Shown here: positions 1 to 9,020 of the stretch, piece after piece | Layout: every line of letters begins with the position of its first letter | Position numbering within the stretch: position 1 is the stretch's first letter | Source: Helicobacter rodentium ATCC 700285 | Lineage (GTDB): Bacteria; Campylobacterota; Campylobacteria; Campylobacterales; Helicobacteraceae | DNA: 64,000 nucleotides | Direction: 5' to 3' | Assembly: GCF_000687535.1 (NCBI RefSeq) | Contig: NZ_JHWC01000001.1 | Span: 62,001 to 126,000, forward strand | Notes under the pieces: model-generated | Databases searched by the model: none | Seen by the model: the letters and a program-made list of their open reading frames with translations, nothing else | Told to the model about the DNA's origin: nothing | Program-made: the position numbers and the translations under genes

Positions 1-2357
1 TGAGCTTTATGAAAAGCTTTTTGTTCCTCATATTCCGATTCTGCAATTTGCTTAGCATAGAATTTTGCTTTATTTTGTTCTTGATTTTTCCTAAAATCTG
101 CAAATGCTTTAATAGTTTTTGCATTCGTGTAGGCTAAGATGATTGCATCCACTGCGTGGTGGAGGTGATTGTTTCTATCCTTATCGCCTAATCCCCAATA
201 ATGCCGCAAAGTTGTAGTCAAGCTTCCACTTATCACCTCTATATGCTTCTTGCTACCTTTTTCTCCTGCAATATTCACTTCATTTTCGCTTAGTGGCAAA
301 AACTCCAAACAATCCTTGCTCCATTGACTAGCAAGTCGTGCAATATAACCTGTGTCATTAAGATTCCTAGCAAGAAATCCGCCCTCTTTATCCTTAAAGT
401 TTGTATTGCTGATTCTGCGCTGCTTTTGCTTGGGAAGTTTTGTGCTAAAGCTTAGAATCCTATCCCATTTTTCTTTATCGTCCCCAAAGGCTTCATAAGG
501 TGTTTTATTAAGCTTATTTTGATTTTCTTTTGAAAACACAAGCACTTTATTCATATAGCTATCATCAAAACTGCGTGAGTAAGGATAAATATGGTCAATT
601 TGTAAGGCATTGGAATCCTTTAAATCACTTTCAGTAATCTTATCTCCACTATATACACAACATTCCCCTTGCTCTATCCAAAGCTTCATTTTAAGAATAT
701 TTGCGCCATTTAGAGGCAGTCCTAGAATCTCGCATTGTTTGATTGCGTTTTGGTTTGCTTCAAAATGCCCTCTTTGTTCCTTTTCATACTTTTGCCTCTC
801 TTTTGCGCTTAGTTTTGCCTCACGCGTAAATTCTAAATGAATCTTATGCACTGCTCCATATTTTCTTAAAAGCGCGTTTAGCACCTTGCGATACTCACTT
901 AATGCCCTTGCAACAACCGGATTTGCCAAATAGGGTTCATACTCTTTTAGCGGGATTAAAAACTCGCCCTTTTGTAAATGTTTTTTATGCTCTTGCAATC
1001 CTGCCTTTTGCACCGCCTCATCATAGCGCAACCCCTCATACATAAAGGGCAGAATCCTATGAAGTGCCTTAAGGCTTAAATCAATATGCTTTGCAAAATT
1101 TAAATTGCTTAAGGCTTCTACTTGCTCCTTGCTTAATGCGGGATAGTTTTGTAATTTTTTCGCTAAATTTTCTTTGCTTTTAATGAGGGTAATCTCCGTA
1201 GCAATATTATCTAACTCCTCACGAGCAAACTTGCCAAAGTCTCCACCCATTGCCTTTTTAAAGGTTTTAAGATTCTTTAGCTCAATAAACTTTGCTTTTT
1301 CCGCTTCTTGCACTCCTTTAGTATAGTCAAGCTTGGGATCCTTAGCAAATAAAATCCGCTCATCTAAATGCAAAATCTCACGCAATTTTTTATAACTCAT
1401 CTCGCCTTTATCTAGCACCACCTTTAGAATCTCTTGAATCTTATCTTTGCCATAGGTTTCACCAATGCCGAGATTCTTGCTCTTTTCTTCAAGGTTTTTT
1501 AGGGTGTTGATAATGCGTGTGAGTGTAACAAATTCCATAGCACTTAAGGAATCTTTGGGTGCGCGATTTTCACCCTTATAAAACACACATTCTCCCACTT
1601 TATCCGCAAAACTTTTTAAATCTCTTTGGTAAAAGGCTGTTTCCAAAATTTGGGATTCAAAATTTTCGCTAAAAGTTGCTCCAAAGTCTTTTTGCTTTTG
1701 AAAAATCAGCTCTAACTCTGCCCTTACCTGTTCTTGCGCCACGCAATGCTCGTAATTTTCGCCCTTATTGCGCACATTTTTAAATTCTTTTGTGAGAGTG
1801 TTACCTTTTTTCTCATATCTTTCTTTTTGATAAAATTCTTTATAGAGATATTCGCCCACACTTTTATAACGCTTCGCATTCATTGTTGCTTCATTAACTT
1901 TAATCGCGCTTAACACCTTTCCGGAATCTTTATCGCTTCCTGTTTTTGCGTGTTTATTCCCATAGCCACGATGTTTTGCAATGTGTAAAATTACCCGTGC
2001 TAACTCTTTAGGCTCTAACTTTTGCTCTAAAGCTAAGGTGCGTAATTCATAGGGGCTTTTGGTATCTTTGGTTGTCTCATATGCCTTTGGCAATTCCCCA
2101 TCATTTGCAAGATAATCGCTTAAGTTTAGCCCAAACTCTTCACAAAGTAGCCTTTTAATTGTATTTAGTCTAGCTTTTCTCCGTGCTAATCTGCGCCTTG
2201 TGCTTCGTGCTTCTCTACGCGGTGCGGCGAGTGAATCACCATTTTTTGGATTCTCTGCTTTGGTGAATATTCTCACCCCACAATCTTTTAATTCCTCTCC
2301 CTCTACAAAAGCCCAACCAATACTTGTAACGCCTATGTCAAAACCTAGAATTTTCAT
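1..2357 (-). CDS. cas9: CRISPR-associated endonuclease Cas9, type II-C (3' end beyond window)
   Basis: RNA-guided DNA endonuclease. The reading frame is open from an ATG at 2357 to the window edge, giving 785 visible residues with no stop or frameshift. RuvC-I is at the N-terminus (MKILGFDIGVTSIGWA, D7), followed by an arginine-rich bridge helix (about residues 47-66). RuvC-II has E509 in HLEFTRE, the HNH domain has IDHIYPYS with H589, and RuvC-III has HHAVDAIILAY with D737. All nuclease residues I can place are intact. The compact size and motif spacing fit subtype II-C (about 1000 residues), so only the C-terminal PAM-interacting part is missing. cas1, cas2, the array and tracrRNA are not in the window. 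The start is 29 bp after the rpoD stop, with a GGGGG tract as the only ribosome-site candidate. Family assignment is very secure. Confidence 0.97.
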   Translation of the reverse strand, partial: MKILGFDIGVTSIGWAFVEGEELKDCGVRIFTKAENPKNGDSLAAPRREARSTRRRLARRKARLNTIKRLLCEEFGLNLSDYLANDGELPKAYETTKDTKSPYELRTLALEQKLEPKELARVILHIAKHRGYGNKHAKTGSDKDSGKVLSAIKVNEATMNAKRYKSVGEYLYKEFYQKERYEKKGNTLTKEFKNVRNKGENYEHCVAQEQVRAELELIFQKQKDFGATFSENFESQILETAFYQRDLKSFADKVGECVFYKGENRAPKDSLSAMEFVTLTRIINTLKNLEEKSKNLGIGETYGKDKIQEILKVVLDKGEMSYKKLREILHLDERILFAKDPKLDYTKGVQEAEKAKFIELKNLKTFKKAMGGDFGKFAREELDNIATEITLIKSKENLAKKLQNYPALSKEQVEALSNLNFAKHIDLSLKALHRILPFMYEGLRYDEAVQKAGLQEHKKHLQKGEFLIPLKEYEPYLANPVVARALSEYRKVLNALLRKYGAVHKIHLEFTREAKLSAKERQKYEKEQRGHFEANQNAIKQCEILGLPLNGANILKMKLWIEQGECCVYSGDKITESDLKDSNALQIDHIYPYSRSFDDSYMNKVLVFSKENQNKLNKTPYEAFGDDKEKWDRILSFSTKLPKQKQRRISNTNFKDKEGGFLARNLNDTGYIARLASQWSKDCLEFLPLSENEVNIAGEKGSKKHIEVISGSLTTTLRHYWGLGDKDRNNHLHHAVDAIILAYTNAKTIKAFADFRKNQEQNKAKFYAKQIAESEYEEQKAFHKA

Positions 2358-2358
2358 T

Positions 2359-2380
2359 ATTTGCCCCCAATTTTGCAAAT
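2359..2380 (-). promoter_or_regulatory. Small inverted repeat enclosing the cas9 ribosome-binding region
   Basis: On the minus strand ATTTGC and GCAAAT form a perfect 6-bp inverted repeat with a 10-nt loop. The loop contains the G-run that would serve as the Shine-Dalgarno sequence of cas9. No T-tract follows, so it is not an obvious terminator of rpoD. It may modulate cas9 translation or be fortuitous. Confidence 0.3.
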
Positions 2381-2386
2381 TTATTT

Positions 2387-4243
2387 TCAATCCTCAATGT
2401 AGTTTTTGAGTTTGCGTCCCACTTTTGGGTGTTTTAATTTCTTAATTGCACTAGATTCTATTTGTCGCACACGCTCACGCGTTACATTGAGTTCCTTGCC
2501 TATTTCCTCTAATGTACGATCAGATTCATCATCAAGTAACCCAAAACGCATACGAATCACGGCTTTTTCGCGCTCATTGAGCTGGTCTAGCACATCATCA
2601 ATTTGGCTCTTTAAATCTTCTTTTAAGATATGATCCATTGGTCCAACAGAGGTTTTATCCTCCACAAAATCGCCAAATTTTCCATCTTCTCCATTACCAA
2701 TAGGTGCTTCTAAACTGATAGGTTCTTTAGTGATTTTAATAACATTTTTAACTTTATCCACAGGCAACCCTACACCCTCGGCAATTTTTTCTAAATCTGG
2801 CTCTTTGCCCTCCTCTTGTAAAAACTTGCGCATAATTTTATTGATACGATTAATCGTTTCAATCATATGGATTGGAATCCTAATAGTGCGAGCTTGGTCT
2901 GCGATTGCACGAGAGATTGCTTGACGAATCCACCAAGTTGCATAGGTGGAAAATTTGTAACCTTTTTTGTATTCAAACTTATCCACCGCTTTCATTAATC
3001 CAATATTGCCCTCTTGAATAAGATCTAAAAACGGCAATCCGCGGTTTGTGTATCTTTTGGCAATACTAACTACAAGACGCAAATTGGATTTTGCCATTTT
3101 GGTTTTTGCCTTATCGGCTATATCCTTTCCTCTTTTGATTTGCTCTAAAATTTGCTTCAATTTCTCTGGCTCTAAATCAAAACTTCCCTCACTTGCTGCT
3201 TTGGTTTGGAACAATTTTTTTATTTCCATATAGGTTGAAACCATTGTTGCTTCTGGCACAGCAGCAATAATATCTGCTTTACTCATCTCGGTAATATTAT
3301 CTAAAATTTTTTTATGATTTGCTAGTAAAATATCATTAAACAGAGGCAAACGATACTCTAAACGTTTTAATTCTTTGTCAAAACCCTCATCACTTTTAAT
3401 CGTATTCTCCATTGCTTTTACTAATTCATTAATCAATTTGCTTGTAGGACCTAAATCAAGTAATTTTTCTTTTAAGAGTTGCTTTTTATGGGCTAAAGTC
3501 AATAAATAAAGCATATCCTCACAATTTTCATTATCTTTTTCTTGTTCCCAAGTTTTGAGCCAATCTTTTTTAGCCTTTTCTAATGCCTTGAAACTGATAA
3601 GCACTTTTTCTACGCGCTTTTGATCTTTTTTACTGATGGGTTTTTTGGATTCTTCACCCTCTCCGCTTTCATTCTCATATTCTTCACTCTCATCTAATTC
3701 CTCTTCGTTTTCCTCCTCCTCATCATCAAAACTTTTAAAAAGCTCTTTAACGCGTCTTTCACGATTAATCAAGGCTTCTTTGTAATCCAAAATGAAATCA
3801 ATGAGATAAGGCACAGAACAGATTGCATCTAAAATAATATTCTCGCCTAGTTCAATGTTTTTGCTAAGCTCCACTTCATCTTCGCGCGTTAAAAGCGGAA
3901 TCTGCCCCATTTCACGCAAATACATTCGGACAGGGCTATCACTGCGACTCCACTCTAGGAGTTCTCTCTCTTTCATAAAATCAAATTCATCTTCTAACTC
4001 TTCATCTAAAAGACGCTTTTTATCTTCTTTGATTTTTCTTGCTTCATCTTGGTTTAGAATCTTTGCAATTTCTGAAGCAGACATTAATTTTCTATTATAT
4101 TTTTTTGCAAGATCACTTACCCTTTTTGCTTGGGCTGCAGTAGGAAGCTTACCCAAAACTTGCGCAATCTTTTCATAAGAAACATATTGGGATTCCCTTT
4201 GAAACAACTCATCTAATTGCTGATTGACATTTTTTGCAGACAT
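2387..4243 (-). CDS. rpoD: RNA polymerase primary sigma factor (sigma-70)
   Basis: Housekeeping sigma factor that directs RNA polymerase to -10 promoters. The start is the ATG at 4243 (618 aa). A TTG 12 bp upstream would add four residues but lies over the TTGGAG Shine-Dalgarno, which is 6 nt from the ATG. Region 1.2 ([23 protein letters not shown]) is followed by a very acidic non-conserved segment rich in E and D (about residues 165-200). Region 2 follows with [20 protein letters not shown] and the [14 protein letters not shown] helix that contacts the -10 box. Region 4 ends the protein with the [20 protein letters not shown] helix-turn-helix. Length matches campylobacterial RpoD. cas9 follows only 29 bp downstream with no terminator in between. 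Confidence 0.98.
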   Translation of the reverse strand: MSAKNVNQQLDELFQRESQYVSYEKIAQVLGKLPTAAQAKRVSDLAKKYNRKLMSASEIAKILNQDEARKIKEDKKRLLDEELEDEFDFMKERELLEWSRSDSPVRMYLREMGQIPLLTREDEVELSKNIELGENIILDAICSVPYLIDFILDYKEALINRERRVKELFKSFDDEEEENEEELDESEEYENESGEGEESKKPISKKDQKRVEKVLISFKALEKAKKDWLKTWEQEKDNENCEDMLYLLTLAHKKQLLKEKLLDLGPTSKLINELVKAMENTIKSDEGFDKELKRLEYRLPLFNDILLANHKKILDNITEMSKADIIAAVPEATMVSTYMEIKKLFQTKAASEGSFDLEPEKLKQILEQIKRGKDIADKAKTKMAKSNLRLVVSIAKRYTNRGLPFLDLIQEGNIGLMKAVDKFEYKKGYKFSTYATWWIRQAISRAIADQARTIRIPIHMIETINRINKIMRKFLQEEGKEPDLEKIAEGVGLPVDKVKNVIKITKEPISLEAPIGNGEDGKFGDFVEDKTSVGPMDHILKEDLKSQIDDVLDQLNEREKAVIRMRFGLLDDESDRTLEEIGKELNVTRERVRQIESSAIKKLKHPKVGRKLKNYIED

Positions 4244-4301
4244 AGAAAACTCCAAAAGTAGATAAAATTTAAACTATTTTTAAGCTAATTGAAAAGCCTT
4301 G

Positions 4302-4307
4302 ATTATA
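4302..4307 (-). promoter_or_regulatory. -10 box (TATAAT) of rpoD
   Basis: A perfect TATAAT lies on the minus strand about 60 bp before the rpoD ATG, in the gap between the nitrilase-like gene and rpoD. The predicted start point is near 4295. No -35 hexamer is evident, as is usual for sigma-70 promoters in this phylum. cas9 has no room for its own promoter in the rpoD-cas9 gap, so this promoter may also serve cas9. Confidence 0.6.
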
Positions 4308-4346
4308 TCTAAAATTCCTAAATAAAAACTTAAAATTTTATCATTT

Positions 4347-5132
4347 TTAAAGACGAAACCTCCAACATTCTTTAATATCTTTTAAGTATTTCTTGTCCAT
4401 TTCGGCAATCAATAATTCCTCACGATCACCCAAACAATCTATCACTTCTCCATTGGGGCAAACAAACAAAGAATCCCCATAAAAATTCCATAAAGTCTTG
4501 GTTGGAGCGTCCTCGTATTGCCCTATCCTGTTAGCGCGCAAAATATAACAACTATTCAAAAATGCCCTCATTTTAATAATACTGCGCCAACGCAAGGAGG
4601 AATCAAAAGTAGAAGCACTTGGTAACAAAACACAATCTACATTTTCATTCTTAAATTTTAACCAAAACTCATCAAAATGCAATTCATAGCCAAAAAGAAC
4701 AGAGAATTTAAATCCGCCCACACTAAAAATGGGTGGGGTTTTAAGATTTTTTGGCATAGTATTAGAAAAAAACTTTGCTTCATTCCAATGCTCATAAGGC
4801 ATTAACTTCTGCGCCCTATAATGCAATGCTTTACCCTTATTGATAATCAAAATTGTTTTATAAATTTTATGAGCAACAACCTCTAAAATAGGTGTTACAA
4901 TGATAATTCCATATTTGGCAGAAAGTTGCAAAAGGTTTTCATTTTCTTTGTTGATTTGCTCTAGCCATTGCGCTGTTTTACTCTTTTTGGATTCTAAATT
5001 TTTAAAAAATGGGTTTAGCAAATATTCTCCAAACAAAATAATCTTAACTTTTGTCTGTACAGCAGCCTTAAGATAGGATTCTATTTCGGTTTGACTTTTT
5101 GTGTTTGAGAGTTGTAAAGCGGCAATTTTCAT
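4347..5132 (-). CDS. Carbon-nitrogen hydrolase (nitrilase) family protein lacking the catalytic cysteine
   Basis: A 261-residue protein with the nitrilase-superfamily alpha-beta-beta-alpha sandwich layout. Active members hydrolyse or condense amides and nitriles through a Glu-Lys-Cys triad. Glu36 (ILFGEYLLN) and Lys109 (AQKLMPYEHWNEAKFF) are in place. At the nucleophile position, normally C-Y-D/E-L-R-F, the sequence reads FGYELHFDEFW, so Gly148 replaces Cys. The codon is GGC where Cys would be TGC. The ATG at 5132 overlaps the xseB stop (ATGA), with AAGGA 6 nt upstream. It is the last gene of the pflA-xseB operon. It may be a catalytically dead homologue with a binding or structural role. Substrate unknown. 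Confidence 0.8.
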   Translation of the reverse strand: MKIAALQLSNTKSQTEIESYLKAAVQTKVKIILFGEYLLNPFFKNLESKKSKTAQWLEQINKENENLLQLSAKYGIIIVTPILEVVAHKIYKTILIINKGKALHYRAQKLMPYEHWNEAKFFSNTMPKNLKTPPIFSVGGFKFSVLFGYELHFDEFWLKFKNENVDCVLLPSASTFDSSLRWRSIIKMRAFLNSCYILRANRIGQYEDAPTKTLWNFYGDSLFVCPNGEVIDCLGDREELLIAEMDKKYLKDIKECWRFRL

Positions 5133-5359
5133 TGATTTTCCTTTTTGTATTGCATTTTAAGTTCATCGCATTGTAATTGTGCGTTTTCTAGGATTTTTTG
5201 TGCTTTTTGCAAATTTTCCATACCCTTTTTATAGATTTCCAAGCCTTCATTTAATGTAATCTCCTCTTGTTCTAATTTTTCTAAACATTGTGAAATAATA
5301 CTCAAATATTCCTCAAAGCTTACTTCTTGTTTGCTTTCTGTATTGTTTATTTTTTTCAT
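5129..5359 (-). CDS. xseB: Exodeoxyribonuclease VII small subunit
   Basis: A 76-residue protein with the XseB signature: SFEEYLSIISQCLEKLEQEEITLNEGLEIYKKGMENLQKAQKIL, an amphipathic two-helix fold. With XseA it forms the exonuclease that trims single-stranded DNA to oligonucleotides. xseA is not in this window. The gene overlaps both neighbours by four bases (ATGA at each end), so translation is probably coupled to pflA upstream and the nitrilase-like gene downstream. Confidence 0.93.
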   Translation of the reverse strand: MKKINNTESKQEVSFEEYLSIISQCLEKLEQEEITLNEGLEIYKKGMENLQKAQKILENAQLQCDELKMQYKKENQ

Positions 5360-7770
5360 TGTTGTCCTTGCGTTTGGGTTGCATTTTTATCTTCTAGCAA
5401 TTTCTTGGCATCGGTGCATAAATTTTTCCAAGGAGATTCTGCTTGGACTGATTCGCATTGGCTATAAGATTCTATTGCTGCATTTTTATTGCCCAACTTA
5501 TCATTTAAATACCCCTGCAGATAATAAATCTGTATCTGCTCTTTTCCATTGCTAATGTGAGATTCTGCGTCTTTTAGCAAATCTAGGGATTCTTGGAATT
5601 TACTCTCGCGATTAAGAGCCTCCACCAAACCCAATTCCACCCAAGGAGAATATTCAAAACGTTGATATTTTTTTTGAAGTGCTATAAGCTTGTTTGCATA
5701 CACCTTAATTGCTGTATCCTCTCTACTAGCAAGTGCATTTTGCAATACTTCTTTATAAACCTCAATCATTTTATTATCCTCTTTTAATTTATCCTCTAAA
5801 ATTGGCAGGATCTCAAAGGCTTCCTCTTTCCTTCCTTGCTTACTTAAAGACATAAATAATACCCAAGCACTATCATTATATGCAGGATTACTCAACAAAC
5901 TCAAAGTATCCCTTGCCGCGAGGGAAGCTTTGGGATAATCTTGCATTTCGTATTGCACCCACGCTAAGCGATAAAGCCACTTTTCTTTATCTGTTGGAGT
6001 TTTTGCATTCTGTGATTCTACTTGAGCAATTTTTTGGGCGGCAGTATATTGTCTATTTTCCCTCAAACAATCCACCATTTGCAATCTTTCATCGCTTTCT
6101 AGTGGAATCCTCTCTTGATATAAACTACCATAATATGCTGCTTCCTTGCAATTTTGAGTTTGGAGCGCATTTCTGCTTAATGCCCCAAGAGAGTTAAGTA
6201 AAACTGCAGGATTCTCCCCTAATTCCCTTTCTAATTCCTCCCTCATATCAAAAATAGCTTGATAATTTTGTAAATCATACAAAGTCTGCGCTTTTTTCTC
6301 TAATGCTTTTTTGGCTTCCTCTTTGCCCTGATAATTCTGTAATACATAATCATAATGCTCCAATCTCTTTGTTGCATTGTTTTCGTTATAATTTAGCAAT
6401 AAACTATCATCTAAATTTTGAATCTCTCGTTTCTCCGCATCACTCTCTACTATTTTTAGAAGGAGTTGATAATATTGATGTGCTTTTTCAAGATTCCCCG
6501 CCTTATCAAACCACATTGCCATACTTTTAAGGATTGGCAAATAAAGAGGATCGTCCTCGTCCTCTAATGTTTCAAACATTGCTTCTGCTACTTGAGCAGG
6601 AACATCTACGATTCCAGCTTCCGCCCAAGCTTGAAGCATATTATAATGTTTTGGAATATCTTTTAAAAAATACTTTTTATTAGCTTCTAAAACATTTTTA
6701 AGATACTTTTCTGCTTCTGCTTTATTTCCCGCCTTACGATAATAATCTCCCAATAAAACAGATGCTAAAGAGGCGACATCTAAATCGGTTGTCTCGTTTA
6801 AAGTAGATTCATACATTGTTAAAACAACTTTGCGATCTCCCCTAAGATAAAGATTCTCTCCATAATCAAGTCTGGCTAAAAGTTCATATTTATCGCCTTT
6901 ATGTTCATTGAAAAGCCTATCGTAATAATATTTTGCTTCCTCAAAGAAGTTCATTTTTGCATAGGTTCTTGCTAAAACAAATAAAACTTGAGGCACGTGA
7001 ATATCCGTAGGATAAGCTTCCAACCAAGCTTTAGCAAGCATCATTGTATCCTCATAATTCTCCTCTTTACCTAAACCATCAAGTGCAACAATTTTAAAAT
7101 ACAACGCATCGCGTTTGAAAATTGTTTCAGGATAAATTCCCAACATTTCATCTATGGCATTCAAAGCTTCATTATACGACTCATTTAATACCAAAGATTG
7201 TATGCGCAAAAAATGATCCTTATCCGCTCCTACTTCATTATTCATTGGGCGCATTTGCACATCTAGCACACCAATGCTTGGCAAATCATTCCCAAAAGAA
7301 ATAGGAAAATTCAATCCATTGCTAGGCTGACTATTAAAAAATGGAAGCTTATTTTCATAGCCTAAAACCTGCCAATGTTTGGATTTTTGATTATGCTCCT
7401 CTGGAATCATTTTTCCTGAAATGAGATTAAATTCTGTATTATAAAGTTTGATTTTTTTACCATTCTTTGGTTTTATTTTGAGAAAAAAACCTTGCGTGTT
7501 ATCCTCAAAACTCTCTGGAGAAATAGAAAAAAACAATGTTTCACTTCGCTGAAAACGAGAAAGCAAAGCAGAATCAAATTTACAAGAAATTTCACTAACT
7601 TCTGATTCTCTATCATAAGATTCCGCACATTCAAAAGGTTGATTATCCAATAAAGTTAAGATAGCAAAATTACTATTTTCTTCCCTTCCGCTATTAATAT
7701 AAAATTCCAATCCTAAAAGGGAATTTGTCATAAACAAGATTAAAAATACCCAACAATTCTTATTTTTCAT
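5356..7770 (-). CDS. pflA: Flagellar motor scaffold protein PflA (paralysed flagellum protein)
   Basis: An 804-residue secreted protein with an N-terminal signal peptide (KNKNCWVFLILFMTNSLLG), a beta-rich N-terminal third and many TPR-like helical repeats from about residue 190 to the end. Examples are LNESYNEALNAIDEMLGIYP and YRKAGNKAEAEKYLKNVLEAN. Length and architecture match PflA of Campylobacter and H. pylori (about 790-800 aa). That family forms periplasmic scaffold structure of the flagellar motor with PflB and is needed to install MotAB stators, so loss gives paralysed flagella. GGA lies 5 nt before the ATG. First gene of the operon pflA-xseB-nitrilase-like. Confidence 0.9.
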   Translation of the reverse strand: MKNKNCWVFLILFMTNSLLGLEFYINSGREENSNFAILTLLDNQPFECAESYDRESEVSEISCKFDSALLSRFQRSETLFFSISPESFEDNTQGFFLKIKPKNGKKIKLYNTEFNLISGKMIPEEHNQKSKHWQVLGYENKLPFFNSQPSNGLNFPISFGNDLPSIGVLDVQMRPMNNEVGADKDHFLRIQSLVLNESYNEALNAIDEMLGIYPETIFKRDALYFKIVALDGLGKEENYEDTMMLAKAWLEAYPTDIHVPQVLFVLARTYAKMNFFEEAKYYYDRLFNEHKGDKYELLARLDYGENLYLRGDRKVVLTMYESTLNETTDLDVASLASVLLGDYYRKAGNKAEAEKYLKNVLEANKKYFLKDIPKHYNMLQAWAEAGIVDVPAQVAEAMFETLEDEDDPLYLPILKSMAMWFDKAGNLEKAHQYYQLLLKIVESDAEKREIQNLDDSLLLNYNENNATKRLEHYDYVLQNYQGKEEAKKALEKKAQTLYDLQNYQAIFDMREELERELGENPAVLLNSLGALSRNALQTQNCKEAAYYGSLYQERIPLESDERLQMVDCLRENRQYTAAQKIAQVESQNAKTPTDKEKWLYRLAWVQYEMQDYPKASLAARDTLSLLSNPAYNDSAWVLFMSLSKQGRKEEAFEILPILEDKLKEDNKMIEVYKEVLQNALASREDTAIKVYANKLIALQKKYQRFEYSPWVELGLVEALNRESKFQESLDLLKDAESHISNGKEQIQIYYLQGYLNDKLGNKNAAIESYSQCESVQAESPWKNLCTDAKKLLEDKNATQTQGQQ

Positions 7771-7794
7771 ATCATTCCAAATTTCAAATATTGA

Positions 7795-7800
7795 ATTATA
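7795..7800 (-). promoter_or_regulatory. -10 box (TATAAT) of the pflA operon
   Basis: A perfect TATAAT on the minus strand 25 bp before the pflA start codon, in the 63-bp gap behind the metallophosphoesterase gene. It places transcription start near 7788 and a leader of about 18 nt. Sigma-70 type, not sigma-54 or sigma-28. Confidence 0.55.
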
Positions 7801-7833
7801 CTTTACTTTTGTTTGAAATTTACTTGTAGTATT

Positions 7834-8994
7834 TTATTCGCCTACAACAAATTCAAAGAATGTAATTTCCGCACGTGACAAAATCCTCATAGGAGGACCC
7901 CAAAAACCTGTGCCACGATTCACATAAATCTGCGTTGTTGGGCTGTGTTGATATAAACCTGCTAAATAGGGCTGGTCCAACTTCACAAGGAATCGAAAAG
8001 GAAAGATTTGCCCTCCGTGCGTATGTCCGCTTAATATTAAATCCACCCGATGATGCTCTTTTACTTCAAGGGCAAATTTGGGTTGGTGTGCCAACAAAAT
8101 CAAAGGTTGCGATTCTATCCTATCTTGCAAAGCTTGCTCTAAATTTGGCTCTAATACCCCGATTCTGCGTCCAAACAAATCATACACACCTGCTAAATTC
8201 ACTATTGCTTCTTCATTTGTTCCTTGATTTTTAACAAGTTGCACACATTCATTTTCCAATACACGGATTCCAATGGATTTCAATCCTTCAAACAAGGGTT
8301 GAATACTATGGAAATACTCGTGATTCCCCGCAATAAAATATACCCCTAAAGGCGCATTGAGTTTAGCCAGTTCTGCAATGGCTCGTGACACTTTTGTAAT
8401 TTCTGTATCTACAATATCCCCTGTTAGCACGATAAAATCTGGCTTTAGCGCATTGATTTGTTGAACAATTTGACGCACAACATTTTCTTCAATCAATCCT
8501 CCAATATGTAAATCGCTAATTTGCACCGCATTCATTGAGTTTTTAAGATTCTTCAATGGAATCTTTACTCTCTCTATTTTTGGTTGCAATCTGCCCTCTA
8601 CAAGCCCTACACCTAAATATCCTAAAGCAAAAATTCCGCTTGAGAGATTCAAAACTCTTTGAAAGAATCCTCTGCGCTCCTTAGAAAAGCTAGGAAATAA
8701 CCAAAACAAAAGCCATAAAACAAGCTTTAAAATCTGATAAACTAGCATTACAACAAACAATACAAAACCTACACCAATAGAGAGAGAAACCAAAAAATAT
8801 AGACTTTGCGGAAAATCCACAAAATATCGTGCTGCAAAATAAGCTATCACGCCAAAAAAATTAAAAATCAAAAAATATTTAAGCACTAAACGTGGAATCT
8901 TTGGCTGAATTATTTGTCTGATAAAGAAAAAGTAAATGCTTAAATGAAAAATCAAAAATACCATTAAAGCCAAAAGTGGGAAAAAACTTTTCAA
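7834..8994 (-). CDS. Membrane-anchored metallophosphoesterase (YaeI-like)
   Basis: About four hydrophobic segments occupy the first ~130 residues. A calcineurin-like phosphoesterase domain follows with all metal-binding motifs: VQISDLHIGG, LTGDIVD, AGNHEY and LSGHTHGGQIFPF. Proteins of this type hydrolyse phosphodiester or pyrophosphate bonds in membrane-associated substrates such as lipid precursors. The true substrate is not visible. There are two candidate TTG starts. The one at 8994 is preferred because GAGGAG lies 6 nt upstream (386 aa). The other, at 9024, overlaps the stop of the upstream gene and gives 396 aa. It forms a two-gene operon with the PilJ-like gene. Confidence 0.85.
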   Translation of the reverse strand: MKSFFPLLALMVFLIFHLSIYFFFIRQIIQPKIPRLVLKYFLIFNFFGVIAYFAARYFVDFPQSLYFLVSLSIGVGFVLFVVMLVYQILKLVLWLLFWLFPSFSKERRGFFQRVLNLSSGIFALGYLGVGLVEGRLQPKIERVKIPLKNLKNSMNAVQISDLHIGGLIEENVVRQIVQQINALKPDFIVLTGDIVDTEITKVSRAIAELAKLNAPLGVYFIAGNHEYFHSIQPLFEGLKSIGIRVLENECVQLVKNQGTNEEAIVNLAGVYDLFGRRIGVLEPNLEQALQDRIESQPLILLAHQPKFALEVKEHHRVDLILSGHTHGGQIFPFRFLVKLDQPYLAGLYQHSPTTQIYVNRGTGFWGPPMRILSRAEITFFEFVVGE

Positions 8995-9020
8995 GATAAA
9001 CTCCTCTTGCAAGTTTAAAA

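Noticed and set aside
2358-2386. tracrRNA between rpoD and cas9
   Set aside because: Only 29 bp are available and no anti-repeat or repeat sequence is visible in the window.
610-2409. Plus-strand reading frames across the first 2.4 kb
   Set aside because: They are antisense to the uninterrupted cas9 frame, which contains all nuclease motifs.
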